NCBI GenBank assembly: GCA_020881915.1 | Contig: JAJFPB010000008.1 | Location: forward strand, 1,426,001 to 1,490,000 | Length of the DNA stretch: 64,000 nt | Origin: Paramyrothecium sp. XJ0827 | Lineage: Eukaryota > Ascomycota > Sordariomycetes > Hypocreales > Stachybotryaceae | Reading direction: 5' to 3' | Part shown: positions 11,797-23,936 of the stretch, piece by piece | How positions within the stretch are numbered: the first letter of the stretch is position 1 | Layout of the letters: each line of letters begins with the position of its first letter | Translations under genes and position numbers: made by a program | Notes under the pieces: model-generated | The model's database searches: none | Told to the model about the DNA's origin: nothing | Seen by the model: the letters and a program-made list of their open reading frames with translations, nothing else

Positions 11797-14700
11797 TTGG
11801 AGTGATACGGGAGCTTTTGATTCTGTCACTCTTCACCTGTTGCTAATCATTTGCAGTCATGGATGTCACTGGGAATCTCGTTCTCGCCTCCACCATCGCG
11901 CGACCCCATCCTTCTCGTCATCCTCACCCTCCCACCACTAGAGCCGTGCACGCTAGGCTTGGCCACATCTTCGATGGCTCGCTAAGATGGGATAGGCACG
12001 CGAGAGGCGAGTCCGGGGAACGAGACACCAATGGCGACGGGTCCCAGGAGTGGAGGGCAGACCTTGACGGCATGCCGTAGCACCTTCGCGGGCGAAGTTT
12101 CATCAGCTGGGGGCAAGGCAAATCGCCCGACGACATTTGATTTCCTTTACGCCGATTTTGGACGTTTTGGGTCTACCCTCGTCCGGGCCCGGCGGGAGAG
12201 GTGGGTACTCCTTGTTAGCAAAAGTTGGCCAAGAATGCGCGTCGCATGGCCGCGGACAGACAAGGGCGACAGGGCGACAGCCTGTCAGCTTCCTTGCAAT
12301 TACTGGAAAGGGAACAGCCGCATTCCTTGGCACCGGCACCTGAGTGATGCAATCCTGCACTTCCACCGGACTCGGCGTACATTAGCACATTACAGCATCT
12401 CTGAGCAGCGGCTGACCACCGCGGGAACCTGGTAAACTACGTACGTATCTGCGCGCTGTCTCCCTCCCTCCACCATGGGAACCGCGATGCAAGGCCGGTT
12501 GGACATGGACACGGCGTGCCACAAACAACTCCAAAAGGACCACCACTAACACCCCCGCATCCATTACGTTACGAGATGGAGTTGGAGCTTGGGGAATACC
12601 CACAACCACCACGACGCCCATCCTAGGCCAATAAAGGTCCAGTCTACCTACCGCACAGAAGTGCCTCCAATGCAAGTCTAGCTAATGCGCCTCGTACCCA
12701 CTGACTTCGAGCGAAGCGTCTCTAGGAGCGCGGAAGGCATACTCATGTACCGGGCTCCACGGAGTTGAGTGATTAGCGTCAGTACATGGAGTTACTTTAG
12801 ATTTATCTAGACTAAATTACCGTGGTATTCAATCGTTAGTAATATTGGACCAGACGAACCGCTATTTGTATGAGGCACCTGGTTAAATTTCTAGGTCAGG
12901 TAAGTAAGTGCCTTAGTCAACTACGGACAGAGTCCTAACAAGAGCACCAGGCTCTTAGTAAGATGAATGGAAATCAGCATCGTCAAAAAAACCTCAAGCC
13001 TCTCGGCCTTCTTATGTTGCGGTAGCATCAGCCGTGGGGTGGGTTTTTTGGCACAGTCACAAGGAGCAAACCAATCCCGTAAGCCGTTGGAAGTTCTGCA
13101 AGATATTGTGGAATGGCTGTAGATATTTAGAATGTAGCGATTTGTCTCTTCAAGATTTGCGGGGACTTCTTTACCAGTATGAATTGTGAGGGAGTATTTG
13201 TACCTCTAGGTTCGACTATTTTGATTGGTCGAGATCCGGAACCGGTACGTGAGTGCCTCCCGTACAATCGAAGAGATACCTAGCGATTACCATCTCAGTA
13301 AGGTAGGGTAATCAACACCAACGGTTCAATTTCGCCTCCCTCCACTGACCTACGCCAAGATCTCCCTTTGCCATCGATTGTGATGGTGGCCGCAAAGAAG
13401 CTAGGAGGCTAGTGGCTGGCCGTACTACGGTATATGTCATTGAGGCGCTTTGCGGGTGGCAGTTCAACCCCTTCGTGCGATGAGTATGATGGTACGGAAG
13501 TCCTGTTCACTCAGTTTGCACAATCCTTCATGGCGAGGATGTTGCTCTAACGTCTGCTGTTCTCCACCGTAGCCAGAATGAAACAGCGACTAGTTGGGTC
13601 CTGGTCAGTTTTTGCTACTCGGATCTTTTACTAAGGTACGTAGTTTGGGTGCCGGTGTGATCCTCGTAATAACAATGACGATAGCATAACCGGCACACTT
13701 CCCTGCAGTCTTCCAACGGGCTTCTCCCGATATACCTTGCAGCCTGCAGGCGTGTGGCTCTCCCCACCTAGAAATGTGGGTGTGCTTCAGCTGATATCGG
13801 CACGCTCGGCGTTTACCCGTCTTTGTTGTGGGCTAAGCGGCACCAGAACGGCGACCACGTATCTACTTTCCTAGACAGTGCCGTTATCTGCGGAGTCTTT
13901 CATATTTCTTACCCAAAACTTTCTCTTTATCTTCACGTTCTGGCGTAAGCCGCGGGCACCCTCGGTCCTTTCAACGCAACGCAACGCAAGGTGCAGAGTC
14001 AGCGCTTGCTAGCATGGCGTTGCCGCCCTGTTGCGTGGTTTTCATTCAAGCTCCCTCGCCCAGCCTTGTCGTCGTTCTACCCCGGTTTTCTTGGCGTGCT
14101 TAACCCGCAAGGGCCCGCTATGCAGCCTGCAGATCACTTTGCTTGGCGAGCCGACATCCGCCAACGGCCACTATCCCACACGATGTGACCACAACTACAG
14201 GGCAAAGGCCTGGCAGCAACATTGGCAAGTTTGAGTACCGGGATATTGTTAATTCTCCTTGTTCTTCACGGCGGATTTCCTGCTGGAACACAACACTGGA
14301 CGTTATGTAACTCCAAGTAGCACTTCTTGAGGCGCTCTGTGTCACAACCAATCATGGCAAGTTATTCCGCCTATGTCGCCGAGTTTGCAAAGTTCAGGAG
14401 CAGGCCATGTTCTGCAAGGGACAACACAGCATCAGGACCCAGGCATGAACGCAACCACTGCCAATACACTAGAGGTTTGCGTGTCTTTCTAGAACCCAGA
14501 AACATGCCATCCCCTTATTCCAGGAACCCGGTGCCTGTGATTGACCATCACCAACCCGATCCTTCAGTGCCTGATCTCGGCTGAACGCAGCCGTCGGAAC
14601 GTTCTGGTTCATGCAAGCGCATAGTTTCAAGCCGAGGCACCAACCCACCATATATCTTTTGTCTTTCCAACGCACCAACGCACCACGACCTGTGCAATTC

Positions 14701-16892
14701 TCGCTATAATGATTGAATTGACTTCTCATTGCAGGTCATTTCGGCTAATAGCGGCAAGAAGATAAATATTCAGGGGCGGCTGGCGACAAATCGTTCATCT
14801 TCCACACGGATGTGCACGTTTCTCGCTATTTTAGACTCGCAGGCGATGGTTACGAGTACCGCCTCTTCACCTTATTTCCCCGCATCGAAAATCGTGTAGG
14901 TTCTCCAGCCGGGACTCTAGATGTCCGGGGAAAGGAGCCACAAGCATCACGACAAAAGTAAGCAAGTACGTAACAGCAACATTGTTGACTGGCCATGTTG
15001 AGGTCTTCAAGCAACGCAACGCGACCCGCAGGAATTTAGCAGCACGACCGGGTTTCTACCCCAGACGGCTTGTACGTAATTGGATCATGGACCGTTTAAA
15101 CCTTGGGCGTGTCCTGATGTGGGTTACGCATTTACCTCGCTCCCATCAACCTCCAAAACCTTCCGTTGAGCCGCGCGCGGAGGGACGGAGACTCAATTCC
15201 GCAATGAGGATGGTGCTTAACATATGGGTATCATCGGCTGGAGGACCTCAATTACAGGAATTAGGAGACAGGCAATCCACTTGGCTGCAGGATTGGTGAG
15301 GGGAGAACGCACCATGGTAATTCCGTGCGTTTCACAGCCGTGTCCATAAGGTAGTTGGCCATACGCGATTGATCGCACTCTTTACCCAAGAGGCACGGAG
15401 GTCCACACTGGCCCGAACCGGCCGCCGCCGACGCTCTCCGTGCTATCCGAACCCAGCTTCTCTGGAACGTCAAGAACGAACAGCAAACTGAGGGTATCTC
15501 GACCGACTGTTTGGTCATTTTCTCACACTGTGCCATCTCGTACCTCGTGGCGCAGAAGATCTCTCAAGCGTCCTGGCCTCCAACGGGGAAAAGGTTAGCG
15601 CCGCTCCAAGCAATCTGAGAAGTGACGATTCAGGAGGCATGACTAGGACTGCACAATTCCGCCGAGATGGCAGCACAGCGGCTTGCGTAGCCTCGTTCTA
15701 TCGGCATCAACGACACAGTCCATCAAGAAAGCTTCAACTTTAATTCAACACAATGCTTTGGTTCTTCACCACCAGTGGCCTGGGCCTTGCAAGACTCGGA
15801 CGTCTTTGCTCTATCTGGTAAGGGACAGCCTTGCGCCGGCGATGCTGCGCTGCGTGCACAATTGACATGACAAGTTGCCGTGGCGAATCGCAGCACACAC
15901 TTTTTGTTTTAGTGTGATGCTGGCTTAAGCGTGGAGGCCAAGGACTGGGAATAAACATCTGAAGCCGCCTCGAAAGCCGAATGACGAGAGTGGTATGCTG
16001 ACCGAGGTACTTCATTGTGAATGGACGGCCCATCAGTGCCTACGACGATGTATGACACCATACGGCATGGAAGGATCTGCAAAAATGGGCTATTCCAGGT
16101 TTTGAGATGCTCCGTCCATCACTTCACTTACAAGAAGGGCACGTGAAACTCAAAAATTTTCTTCTCGAAGTCTGAAGTTGGATGTTTGGCTGAGCCACCT
16201 CAAACTGAGCCCAGAACGAGGCGGAATCGGCCGAAAGGTCGCACACGCCGGTCGCAAGGTTTGGGTAGTGGGAAATCGTCTCGCGGAAGCAACTGCAAAC
16301 CTGGCTAAGAAGGGGAGGGGGGATGGACAGAGATCTACATTGTTCACTTGGTGCGACTGCCCGCTGATGCACAAGGTTATCAGTGACGGGGGGGGGGGAT
16401 GGCTAAGCACCAGTAGGTCCAGTGCCGGGGCTTGGAGAAGGCTTAATCCAGCATGTTGTTGGAGATACCTCGAATGGCGTCGGATGCTGTCCCTGACAGC
16501 TCACGCAGGCTCATCAATCCATGTGCAACCGCATCTGCGCTTCGCTCGAAACGGAGACCTCGTGCATGGTCATACGTATGCCCAGGGGGGAGGGGCCAGG
16601 GTGGCAGTCCCGTGGTGTGGTTGAAGCAAGAGGTCCAAGACAAAGAATGCAATGTATGGCAATCGGTGAACAGAATAGAGCAGCGTCATGGTAAGGCATC
16701 TTCGAGGCCCCGCGGAGATCCTGCTCTCGCACTTTGACAGATGCGGGAGTCTAACATGTATGCATACTTTGGGTGAGGTATGGGGGCTACCAGCAAGGAA
16801 TTTTCTCCGTGGTCGCGTGCACAGAGCTTCTTGGCGCCCGCGGAGGGGTGAGGCAATATGAGCTGACTGAGCAGAAGGTCGTTTATAGAAGC
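11797..16892. other. Long intergenic region without recognised genes
   Basis: About 5 kb between the permease promoter and tRNA-Gln. Parts (12.75-13.7 kb) are more AT-rich than gene bodies. Open frames such as those at 12031-12435 or 14982-15299 have no recognisable domain and are overlapped by equally long frames on the other strand. A run of ten G lies at 16388-16398. Repeat-induced point mutation of an old transposon could explain the AT-rich part, but I could not identify any transposon protein remnant. Confidence 0.5.
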
Positions 16893-16964
16893 GGTTTCGT
16901 GGTCTAACGGTCATGACTGCGGATTCTGATTCCGCCAGCGAGGGTTCGACTCCCTCCGAGACCT
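16893..16964 (+). tRNA. tRNA-Gln (anticodon CTG)
   Basis: A 72-nt cloverleaf with no intron. The acceptor stem pairs GGTTTCG (16893-16899) with CGAGACC (16957-16963) with one T-G wobble. The anticodon arm is GCGGA/TCCGC (16919-16923 with 16931-16935) around the loop TTCTGAT, placing anticodon CTG at 16926-16928, which reads codon CAG. The T arm is GAGGG/CCCTC around TTCGACT. The discriminator is T, and a T-rich stretch from 16964 onward serves as the RNA polymerase III terminator. The TGG...A-box-like and GGTTCGACTCC B-box-like promoter elements lie inside the gene as expected. Confidence 0.93.
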
Positions 16965-19108
16965 TTCTTTTTCAGTCCAGAATCTTCAGCAACGCCTCAG
17001 GCGAGGTTCTGGGTGACCGTCTTTTTGGAGGTTTTGCATCATCAATTTATTTTTCTAAGCACCCTGCACTGCTTGCCGTGTTTCATCGTAACCCTCGGCA
17101 AAAGCGCCACCCCAATCTGAGCAGTCAATTCAAGCAGGGTTCTCGCAATGGTTTATATCGATCACAGAATCGCACCGAAGGGCCATCGAGCCCTCACTTG
17201 ATGACTCTCGTTTTTGGGGGGTGATGAATCAAGTCTCACTTTGTCACCGCTGGCGGCTGTCTCATGTCTCGCGGGCTCTCAGGGACCAGTATCAAGGCGT
17301 GTGACGTTCACGGCAGCATCAACTTTTCTTTGGCACACCGCCATCTGGTTCTCTTCACAATGTCGGATGCCTTTCGGCAATGGCCTTGGCGACGGCTGCT
17401 CTTTGTAATGCCCACGCAGGAGAAGCAGATTGTCGAGTATTCAAGCACGACGTTCTTGTCTCCTCAAGCAAGCTCCAGCCAGGGTTGCGCAAGCGTGAGA
17501 TACGGAACTTGACTGAGCTGGACTTGAGCCGCACTCTGTACATTTTTCTCCACTACTCGGCCTTTTTTTCTCCGTCTCATGCCTGTTGCCCGTTTCCTGT
17601 AAGAATAGGCACATGAGGTCTTGATGTGATGTTTCTACATTGTTGCTCGTAGAAGAGCTCAGCAACGACGAGATCAGCAGCCAGTACCGACGATGGTGGC
17701 ACAAACGCTGCCACAAACACGTTGGGATTGCTTGTCTTCCTATATGCTAGCATTCTGCCTTCTCCACAACGGCATGGAACGCTTTCTTTGCAACGTCGTG
17801 CTGAGGCTCTATATATCCTACGATTTTGTCAAAGGACTGCCATGGAGAACAGTGCGATGGTTCGACTCCGGTCTCACACCAAGCGCGGACCTGCACTACA
17901 GCGGAAGCAGGTCTAATCTTCGCACTTATAATTGGACATGCTGTTCAAGGATCCACAAAGACTTGGTCATAATGTCGACGCGATCATCTATGTCTTCGAC
18001 CCGTTGTGGAGTCGCGAAACCGCGTCGGCCTACCCTACACACGATCCAATCCCCATCCTTGAAGTTGGGTCCGTGTGCAGCTGTCCATTGCAATGAGCTG
18101 GTGTTTTATCTGGTAGAGCCGTTATGGTGGGCAATAAGATTGGGATGCTTGATTTGTGAAGAGACAATCGAATTAAGAGCTGCATTTTTAAAGCCCTTAG
18201 GATACAGTAGGGACATGTGGATGAACGGAGGGCTGTGATAGTTGTCCAGGCACTGAGTAGTGTTGCAACCCTTGACTCGAAAGGCTGCTCACGTCATGGA
18301 TCCACAGCATATTGTAACATATATAAAATGGCGGGTTGACGATAATCCTCCTCGAAGAATCGAGCGGATGGGAATTGACAGGCCACCAGATGGCTGCATC
18401 AAACATCCGAGTCCGTAGCTCCGGGCTCACGAGGAACAACGGGCAGGCACTCGCCGGTCTCCAAGATAACAATAGCATAGTAGCATGCAGCACGAAGGAG
18501 ACCTCAAACCGACAGGTAGGCACAGAAATTAACCAAAGCGTCATCGGATGTGAGTGCAAGCACGTTATCAGAAAGGTCCGAGGGTCATTTTGAGATGAAT
18601 GTTTATTTCTAAGCTTTGAAATGACGCGGCGGGGATTTTGTAGGAAACATCGAAACCATCAAACATGCTCTGAGCTGTTAAAGTCAAAGAGCCGTATAAG
18701 CCGTGGCGTTGATGCCAGTACGAGACACGGCGCGTCGAACCGTGCCTATCAGTCGGAAGGGGTCGCTTGCCAAGTCAACATGCTCCCACCTTGCCCGTGG
18801 GTCCTTGAAGCAGCCATGGTCGGTTGGTAAGGCCAACTCGACGCTGGAAATTCTGTGACGGGCCATAAGGGTATAATCTTGGCTCGACCTGGCAGCATAA
18901 TGCCTCTCACCCCGTGGAGGCAGCTAGCTGCGTGTGTTCCTTGTAGTCCCATCATCGAGGGCCGAACCGGGCTCCTCTAATCCGCATACCCGCTCATCAG
19001 GAATCTGTGCTACCAGTTTCGCTTGCTTTAGAAAAACGCCTTTTAACTTCGTCGCCGGATTTTGTGCAGGCTCTCTGTCAAAGAGAGCCCGCGAAGGCAC
19101 GTGGCCGC
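16965..19108. other. Intergenic, no supported gene
   Basis: The region between tRNA-Gln and the 3' end of the KGD4-like gene. An open frame at 17693-18238 has no domain signal and no splice context. A B-box-like GGTTCGACTCC at 17859-17869 lacks a matching cloverleaf. Nothing else was recognised. Confidence 0.55.
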
Positions 19109-19594
19109 TTAGCCAAGCAGAGCAGCGCCGCCGGACTCGACGGCCTCAATCTCGCTCAGATCGATGGGAGCGCGGCGGAAGCGGGCAGGGAGCTCGGAGA
19201 CATCAAAGAAAACGCCGGCGGGAGCCGTCACGGAGCCCAGGTTGGAGCCGGAGGTGCCGCCAATGCCGGCATCGGCACGGATGGTCTTCTGAAGAGGACC
19301 GTGCTGCTGGGCGTGGTCGCGGTAGGAGCTGAAGGTGGCGTGGCGGGCAGAGGAGCCGCTGTTGCCGTAGGCGGTGAAGGACTCAGGGAGAGAGCCCTGG
19401 GGGGAAGCAGGGTGAGGCCGGGGAGTGTGGTCGATGGAGGCTGTGAGAGAAGCGCGTCAGTACATGAGGAGCTCCAAAAGGATTCAATTGAGCTCGGGCG
19501 ACTTACAAGGAATGCTGCGAGGACCGACGAACTTGATCAAGGGCGTGCGCTCGGCGTGAGCAGCAGCCTGACGGAGGGAGCGAGTAGCAAACAT
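19109..19594 (-). CDS. KGD4: Kgd4/Ymr31-type mitochondrial protein (alpha-ketoglutarate dehydrogenase subunit, formerly 'S36')
   Basis: Two exons, 19594-19507 and 19440-19109, joined across a 66-bp intron with a consensus GTAAGT donor, encode 139 residues. The N-terminus (MFATRSLRQAAAHAERT) is basic and lacks acidic residues apart from Glu, as expected of a mitochondrial presequence. It is followed by IKFVGPRSIP, SIDHTPRPHP and FSSYRDHAQQHGP. The C-terminus has LPARFRRAPIDLSEIEAVESGGA, the typical Ymr31 ending. In yeast this protein recruits the E3 component to the alpha-ketoglutarate dehydrogenase complex; older annotation calls it mitochondrial ribosomal protein YMR-31. Function here is by family resemblance. 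Confidence 0.85.
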
Positions 19595-22500
19595 TGTGAT
19601 TGTGAGGTGGTGGGCGATTTTTCGCTTCGGGAGAAAGCTCGGGATGAGTCGGGTGGAGAGCTTGGAGGTCAAAGACGTGGGGGAGATGTGTTGCAGTTTA
19701 TGAAGACAATCCGGAGAAGACGTGGAACAATTTGATCCGTTGCAGGGTTTCCGAGGTAGCAAGAAGAAAGGTGAGATGTTGGTGAGATAAAGCGAGGGCG
19801 GGCTTGGCGTGCGTTGGTGGTGGTTGTAAAGAGTGGAGGAGGAAGGGTTGGGAAAAAGGCTGGGTAAGGCGTGAGGTTTATGGAAAGCCAAGTCCGGAGT
19901 AGCGAGTAATTAAGGCCAGGTACCTCCGTTCCGGGATTCGCAGTGGAGGGTGGAGGGTCAGGTCGGAAAGATACTAACGTAGCGGGCTTTGGGATGGTTC
20001 GACCATCGGGTGGGTTCGGTGATCCTTTTTGAGACTTTTTTTCCTTTCTTACACCTAATTCCTGTTGCTATTTACTTACTCTTGGATTTTAGTTTTCGTA
20101 ATTTCTTGGCTTTTTACCTGAGGTCCTCATCGCGCGCGTGTGCCCCGGGACCAGCAAATTTTCGGGTTTTAGTCGGAGACGGTGTTATGCCCGGTACCTA
20201 CCTCTGGGATGAGGACTGAGCGCGCACGCGAGCGCCCACACATGGGAATACGGTCTTAGGCACGTACACAAGCTTTTAGGTGAACTTACAGTGGGAGGGA
20301 AAAAAAATTAGTAAGTCGCCTTACCCTGTGAATGGCCCTGCAGCTACCGGGCGAGGAACCCGGTCGGCACTGCAGCGCGTGGCAGGTCACCTGTAGTCGC
20401 GTAAAGCCCGAATTCCGACAATCGGGGGGAGGGGACCTGCATCACGCCATCTGCATGGACGACAGGATGGGGGATGGGGATGGGGATGGGATGAGATGGG
20501 AAGGGAAGGGCGACTCGGCCTCCCAGCGCCCTTCAACCTCCGCGGCAATCGTGCCATTGGGCTTGGATCATCGTGCCACGGTGGGTAACTCCTCCCGGCC
20601 TTGCCCCCCCCCACTGACTGCAGCCTACGGGGGATTTTGACGCACCTCCATTTTCCATGTGGCCCCTGGGTGCCCTGGCGGTTTGTGTCACTGGCTCGCT
20701 TGTCTCTCCATGCCCGTTCGTGCGTGCAAATACGACGATGCGGAGGCAGCAACCGACAGGCAGACCCAGAGACATGTGAATGCCCGTTCGCCCACTGCAA
20801 CCTGTGCAGAAGTACAGAAAGACTGCAAGGACCGGTCGAGATTGTTCCCCGGCATCCCGGCTGCAACCCTCCACAGAACGGTGACAATTACAAACACGCC
20901 ACAGCTGCCCAATCCAGCTGCGATTCACATGTCCCTTGAGGAAGTGCCGCTGCTCTGTACCCTTCAATCTGTGCTGATCCCGTCCGTCCATCGCCTCCCT
21001 CTCCGCCTTTCCCTCACACACACATCCCAAGGAACCGGGAAGTCCAAGGCGATGATCCTATTATCAATCAAGTCCGCCGCAGGCCCCCACACCATCAGGG
21101 ACACAGGGCACACCGCAGAGGGGAAAGGACCCGATTTCGGCACTAGCCCATGAGCCCTTATCCCCGAAACATGAGACGAGCGAACCTGGTCCGCTTAGGC
21201 GCTGCGTCCCAGGAAAAAAAACCCCAGAGATAACAGCGTCGGTTGATCCACACTCGCGCTGCAAACAGTGAATAAACTCAATTACGTATGATTTCGTCCT
21301 CCTAGATCTTGCCTTAGCGTCCGCAGGGGAGACATAACCAGGGGCCCTGACTACCTAGAGCGGCGCCCGCGGCGGCTAATTGGAGATATTCTTCACTTTC
21401 CGCCAAACTATGCCTTGGAAATGTTGGAATTAGAAGGAAACTACACCTCCACACAGCATGAAGTGGATACGGGCACTCAATTTCTCTCTGCAGGTCTGCC
21501 TAAACCTCAGTCCTGCAGCGCGCCGCACCAAGGCTTCCCAAGTCCATTCGCATTCGCTTTTGAATCTGGCCGTGCCCCAAAGCAGGGTCTCACGCGGACC
21601 GGGGCTTCCTAGATTCCTGGTGATTGTTCCGGCCCTTGAAACATCCCGGCGCCGCTTTCGGGATCTTTCTTTATTTACCATTATTTTCTTTCATCGTTGT
21701 ACAAGCTTAGCCGGGTGCGGCGCTTGGCTTCCCGGACGCAAACGGGTGCCGTGCCCTAGGTAAACTAGAAAGGTTGGTTCTGAGACAAAGAAACTTTGGG
21801 CCGACTCATGGCTGAGATCGGATGCCGGGACCGACCCGAGACGAACATTGACCGGGCCGGCTTGTGCGCCTATTGGCTTGTTTGGGACGTCAGGCCGTGC
21901 CGCTGCCAATCACACCTTGTTTCTGGTGATGGCACAGAAGAGCACGCGACATGCGACAGCACGTAGAACGTTACTCGGCTTCGGGTCACAGAACCGACAG
22001 CCAGCCATGGTTGAGCTGCGGTCTCACCTCTTGCTTTACTTCCGATTGTGCCGCCTAGCACGGAAACTGCATCTCTGTGCTTGACGTCCAGGCAGAGTTG
22101 TCGCCCCTCGCAATGCATTGATTAGATTTGCCCTTGTCATATGCATTCTTGCATTAGCGTAAACGTCGCAGGCGGCGCTGACGTAGCATTCGCCCATGAT
22201 GGCCTGGCCTGGAATGCGGATGTGGGAGCTTGTCCGCTCGAGGCAGCTCCGCCTTCCGGACGTCTCCGCTGCGTCCCCGGCGTAGTCCGGATGGCCCTGA
22301 CCGGTCTTCGGCGGACCTGCACTCTGGGTCCGAACCCCAGACCTCACAATTTCACAAACCAAGGTATGAACGTGAGTACCATTTAATAACGTGAGTTGAG
22401 AGACTGCTTGGGTATCAAATTAGGTCATCTCTCTAGTGCAGGTAATTCTATCTGTGCGCCACCAAGCATACACCAAACGTCTAGCATAATACAAAAACCA

Positions 22501-22595
22501 CCAAAACCCAAAAGCCGGCAGCCCATTTCAATAATGCCCACCTGAACGAAAAATGTAGCTCTACAATCTGCTTCTCATCACAATTCAACCCCGGC
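19595..22595. other. Intergenic region with a G-rich tract
   Basis: This holds the KGD4-like gene's promoter on the left and the DUF2183 gene's 3' flank on the right. Pyrimidine/purine-biased stretches at 19.7-19.9 kb fit a promoter. A G-run cluster at 20469-20510 is listed separately. No further coding region was recognised. Confidence 0.55.
20469..20510 (+). other. Potential G-quadruplex tract
   Basis: Within 42 bases there are at least six runs of three or more G separated by one- to six-base spacers, built on an imperfect GGGGAT repeat (about 20469-20490) continued by GGGAAGGGAAGGG. This satisfies the usual G3+N1-7 quadruplex rule on the + strand. It lies in an intergenic region about 880 bp upstream of the KGD4-like start. 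Any regulatory role is speculation. Confidence 0.6.
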
Positions 22596-23936
22596 CTACA
22601 GAAGGTCCTGTATGATCGAAACGCAGTCGCTCGGATCCTCGAATACGTGCCATGCCTCCCTCGGGATGTCCTTGAATGCACGTTCGAATCGCTCTGGCTC
22701 GTTCTTCTCTTCGATTCCCACGGCAGCAACGTCGGTAGCCTTGCGTATAAGAATCAACTGAATCCAGCCAGGCAATGTTCGGTAACTGTTTGCTCGGTTA
22801 GTTGACCAGAAAATACGTCTTGGGATGACAGGACCTACATTTCACCATAGGCTTCCGGGTCTGATTGGGTCGAGTCGCCAATCACAATCATCTTCCTCTT
22901 TGGCAGCCAGGAGTTGATCTTCTTCATCCGATCTGCCTTGTACTCTTCCGTTCCCATGGTCAATGCCGAAAGCAAGCCCGCAATTGTTCTCCAGCTCTGG
23001 TCTCTGAGAATGAGAGTGCCTGGTGGGAAGAACTCATCTCGGAACTCCCTGAGGAAGGGGTAGAGGTTGTACGGCGAGGCTGATAAATAGAACCATGGTG
23101 TGTCCTGTGGCAGGAGTGATTTGAGCTCGGCATATAGTTCCGGCATGCCAGGGATAGGCGTCGCCGGATTGACAAATGTTTCGCGTAGGATACCGAGAGG
23201 ATCGCTTGTCAGAGTGACCTTAATCGTGTCATCGATATCTGTTGAGCAAGCCACCGGGTTAGTCAAACGTGCATGCGTTTGCATCATTGTTGTCTGGAAA
23301 CTCACCGGAAATGATGCCCCAGCCCTCGGGCCCGGCGTAGTGCGTCTGCATTTCCAGGATGCCTTGAGTACCCGAGGGGACGATAGCCTCAACCGTCTTG
23401 ATCGAGCCACTCTCGCTGCCGCGGGTCTTTAGTAGGTTGGTCGACAGGCCGTTGATACCTGTGGGACCAAGTCTGATCTCGTCACCCTGGTGGTTCACCT
23501 TGAGCTTCGTAAACGACCGGAGATCCCACAGGAACGGCATCAGTCTCTCTTCAATGGTGGCGCGTTCGTCGGCATCGTCGGCCAGCCCAATGGTTCTGGC
23601 GATGCTCGTCACCATGTCGACGACGCTGCACTTGGCATCTTGCTCGAAAACGGCGGCGACAAATTCGGCCTTCCAAGGCCCCCGAGCGGACGATTTGAAA
23701 GCTGTGTTGTCGAACAGCCATACGATGTCCTTGCCGGAGACATTTCTACTAAAAGGGAGGAGGCTGCTGATGCGGTTGATGAGGGCGCCAGCGCCGGGCT
23801 TCGAGAATGGTAGAGAGGTTGGCGACGGCCTCGGCTCTGGCAGGCCAGCCTCGATCTCGTCAAACCTTCTTTCCTTTCTGGTGCGTAGCTGCATCTCGCC
23901 GGCATACGTGGATTGCTTTGTGTAGGAGTTCTTCAT
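22596..23936 (-). CDS. DUF2183 / App1-like phosphatidate phosphatase family protein
   Basis: Three exons, 23936-23306, 23238-22839 and 22785-22596, encode 406 residues. Residues 1-210 form an N-terminal region (KDIVWLFDNTAFKS and following). The catalytic HAD-like motif DIDDT falls at residues 211-215, exactly across the first intron. It is followed by LSASPYNLYPFLREF and by VIGDSTQSDPEAYGE, the remaining conserved HAD-type positions, and then YRTLPGWIQLILIRKA. The yeast relative App1 is a magnesium-dependent phosphatidate phosphatase at cortical actin patches linked to endocytosis. This protein lacks a visible SH3-binding proline-rich tail, so it is best called an App1-type DUF2183 enzyme rather than an orthologue. 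No membrane segment is visible. Confidence 0.88.

Noticed and set aside
12750..13700. AT-richer stretch as a repeat-induced-point-mutated transposon
   Set aside because: The bias is modest and no transposon protein remnant or terminal repeat could be identified by eye.
17859..17869. B-box-like GGTTCGACTCC suggesting a second tRNA
   Set aside because: The flanking bases cannot form a proper T stem (mismatches and wobbles) and no acceptor or anticodon arm is found upstream.
17693..18238. 181-codon open frame as a protein gene
   Set aside because: It includes low-complexity and random-looking sequence, no domain, and overlaps other frames of similar length.
19007..19735. 242-codon frame on the + strand opposite the KGD4-like gene
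   Set aside because: It is the antisense shadow of the KGD4-like exons and intron.
22321..22350. GGTTCGGA on the minus strand with a CTGGG/CCCAG stem as a tRNA T arm
   Set aside because: No matching acceptor stem or anticodon arm in the expected positions.
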